This document shows positions 21,500-22,229 of a stretch of DNA of 22,229 bases, piece after piece (position 1 is the first letter of the stretch; the number at the start of each line of letters is the position of its first letter). The stretch is from Kipferlia bialata. Its lineage: Eukaryota; Fornicata. Location of the stretch: assembly GCA_003568945.1 (NCBI GenBank), contig BDIP01000301.1, positions 1 to 22,229 on the forward strand, read 5' to 3'. The position numbers were made by a program, and so were the translations under genes. Under the pieces are notes generated by a model. It made no database searches. It worked only from the letters and a program-made list of their open reading frames with translations, and was not told where the DNA came from.

Positions 21500-22228
21500 A
21501 TATGTCCATATATACAGGTAGATGTATATATATGTATGCTCAAGCAGATCAGGTGGGTGTATATATATATATATATACTGGAATATATATGTATATATAT
21601 ATATTTTATTATTCTCGATATATGTGTATGTATGCTCAAGCAGATCAGGTGGGTGAAGGCTTGTATGTGTGTATCCACTCCCCTAATAAGTGTATATATA
21701 TGTATGTATATATGTTTCAGCATACTACCACAGTTCTCTTTTGCACAGCCCCTCACCCCCAGGGCCGACGAGGAGGCCACCGTTATGAAGGCCACCTACT
21801 CGCACGAGAGAGAGAGAGAGAAGAGGCGGGACATGATCAAGTACCACGAGGCCAAGCTGAGGAAGAGAGAGGAGGACGAGGCGGCGGCCCTGGCCATCGC
21901 CAGCAGACCCGCCCCCGTTCCCCCCCAGAGGCCCCAGACCTTGCCCCCGATGGTCCAGCCGATGATGCCTGGCCTGGTGGATGAGACTGTGCCCATGGTG
22001 CAGCCGATGATGCCGCAGGACGTGTATGCCCCTCAGCCCCTGATGCCCATGGCCCAGCCCACCCCAGAGGACATAGAGAGGGAGATGGTCGGGATGGCAC
22101 AGCCACACGTGCAGGCACAGCCCCTGATGCCTACTGGGCCGGGGGTGCCCATGGGTGGGGTGCCAGTGCAGCCGTACCCTGTGGGGGAGGGGTACCCCCA
22201 GGGACCACAGCCACCCCAGAGGATGTAG
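19906..22228 (+). CDS. ZMAT2: SNU23/ZMAT2 tri-snRNP zinc-finger protein
   Basis: Seven exons: 19906-20082, 20181-20247, 20517-20571, 20756-20823, 20941-20993, 21242-21318 and 21763-22228. They give 321 codons with TAG at 22226-22228. The matrin-type finger spans residues 101-123, C101-x2-C104-x12-H117-x5-H123, in [20 protein letters not shown]; the last His codon is split by intron 4. After it, [18 protein letters not shown] and a basic helix match the SNU23/ZMAT2 pattern KDS..LDHIN..HQ..LG...VERS. SNU23 is part of the U4/U6.U5 tri-snRNP B-complex set and binds near the U6/5' splice site region. Family members are about 200 residues; this one has a Pro/Met/Gln-rich tail from about residue 213 to 320. 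Introns 5 and 6 contain copied splice-site edges, and introns 4 and 6 are stop-free multiples of three. Confidence 0.88.
20393..20440 (+). repeat. (CT)n-C-A tract in SNU23 intron 2
   Basis: About 13 CT units run into about nine C and then about ten A. It lies within the 269-nt intron 2, well upstream of its acceptor at 20516. It is a low-complexity tract that could act as a decoy polypyrimidine tract. Confidence 0.8.
21062..21265 (+). repeat. Triplicated acceptor and exon 6 start in SNU23 gene
   Basis: The exon 6 edge AG|GTCATTGCCCGTATC (exon base 1 at 21242) has two upstream copies: CTGACCTCAG|GTCATATCCCGTATG (base 1 at 21080) and CAACCCCCCAG|GTCATAGCCCGTGTC (base 1 at 21162). All three have good acceptor context. 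From the first copy the frame meets TAG after five codons; from the second it runs 23 codons to TGA. The third is therefore the productive site. Confidence 0.85.
21305..21654 (+). repeat. Four-fold exon 6 end and donor ladder in SNU23 gene
   Basis: The exon 6 end CTGAAGCAGATCAG|GTGGGT (last exon base 21318) is followed in the intron by three copies reading CTCAAGCAGATCAG|GTGGGT, ending at 21390, 21552 and 21648. The copies share a C at one position and a TATATATGTATG lead-in, so they come from one intronic copy that was itself duplicated. Offsets from the first donor are 72, 234 and 330 nt, all multiples of three, and the sequence between is (TA)-rich and stop-free. Confidence 0.9.
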
Positions 22229-22229
22229 A

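Noticed and set aside
21377-21654. CRISPR-like spaced repeats
   Set aside because: Three near-identical 20-nt units with unequal spacers look array-like, but each is a copy of the neighbouring exon end plus donor, and the spacers are TA repeats in a eukaryotic intron.

Overview
The window is nuclear DNA of an intron-dense, GC-rich protist. I could assemble six spliced protein genes with about 40 short introns, and every exon phase closes exactly in all six models. Acceptors nearly always carry a branch-point-like CTNAC only a few bases before the AG (for example CTGACCCCCAG or CTCACCCCAG). This fused branch/acceptor signal is known from Giardia and Trichomonas. Together with a Kelch-type propeller gene it suggests a free-living metamonad, most likely a fornicate related to Kipferlia. 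That placement is inference. There are no mobile elements, CRISPR arrays, tRNAs or rRNAs that I can support.

Layout: 1-48 is a pure G run, probably a contig-end artefact. 49-1575 has no supported gene but is rich in short palindromes. 1576-2788 (-) is a Kelch-like beta-propeller gene. 3319-10438 (-) is a 16-exon gene for a 1954-residue BRWD/PHIP-like protein, with WD40 repeats, long acidic regions and a degenerate bromodomain. Head-to-head with it, 10703-13622 (+) is a 7-exon gene for a 705-residue Dicer/RIG-I type helicase that seems to end in a Dicer dimerisation (DUF283) domain, with no PAZ or RNase III. 13853-17381 (+) is a 9-exon gene for an 812-residue protein with an NN-CH-like domain, an Arg/Ser-rich middle and a coiled coil, resembling the basal-body protein CEP95. 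18115-19723 (-) is a 5-exon gene for an unrecognised 360-residue protein with two C2H2 fingers. Head-to-head with it, 19906-22228 (+) is the 7-exon gene for SNU23/ZMAT2, a tri-snRNP spliceosome protein, complete to its stop one base before the window ends.

The most unusual signal is that several introns contain extra copies of the neighbouring exon edge together with its splice site. In the SNU23 gene the exon 6 end plus donor occurs four times in a 444-nt intron that is a multiple of three and has no stop, and every copy is in frame. The CEP95-like gene has an in-frame second donor 54 nt downstream. Acceptor edges are copied in the SNU23 and BRWD-like genes. The second notable item is the separate 'front half of Dicer', complementary to the helicase-less Giardia Dicer.
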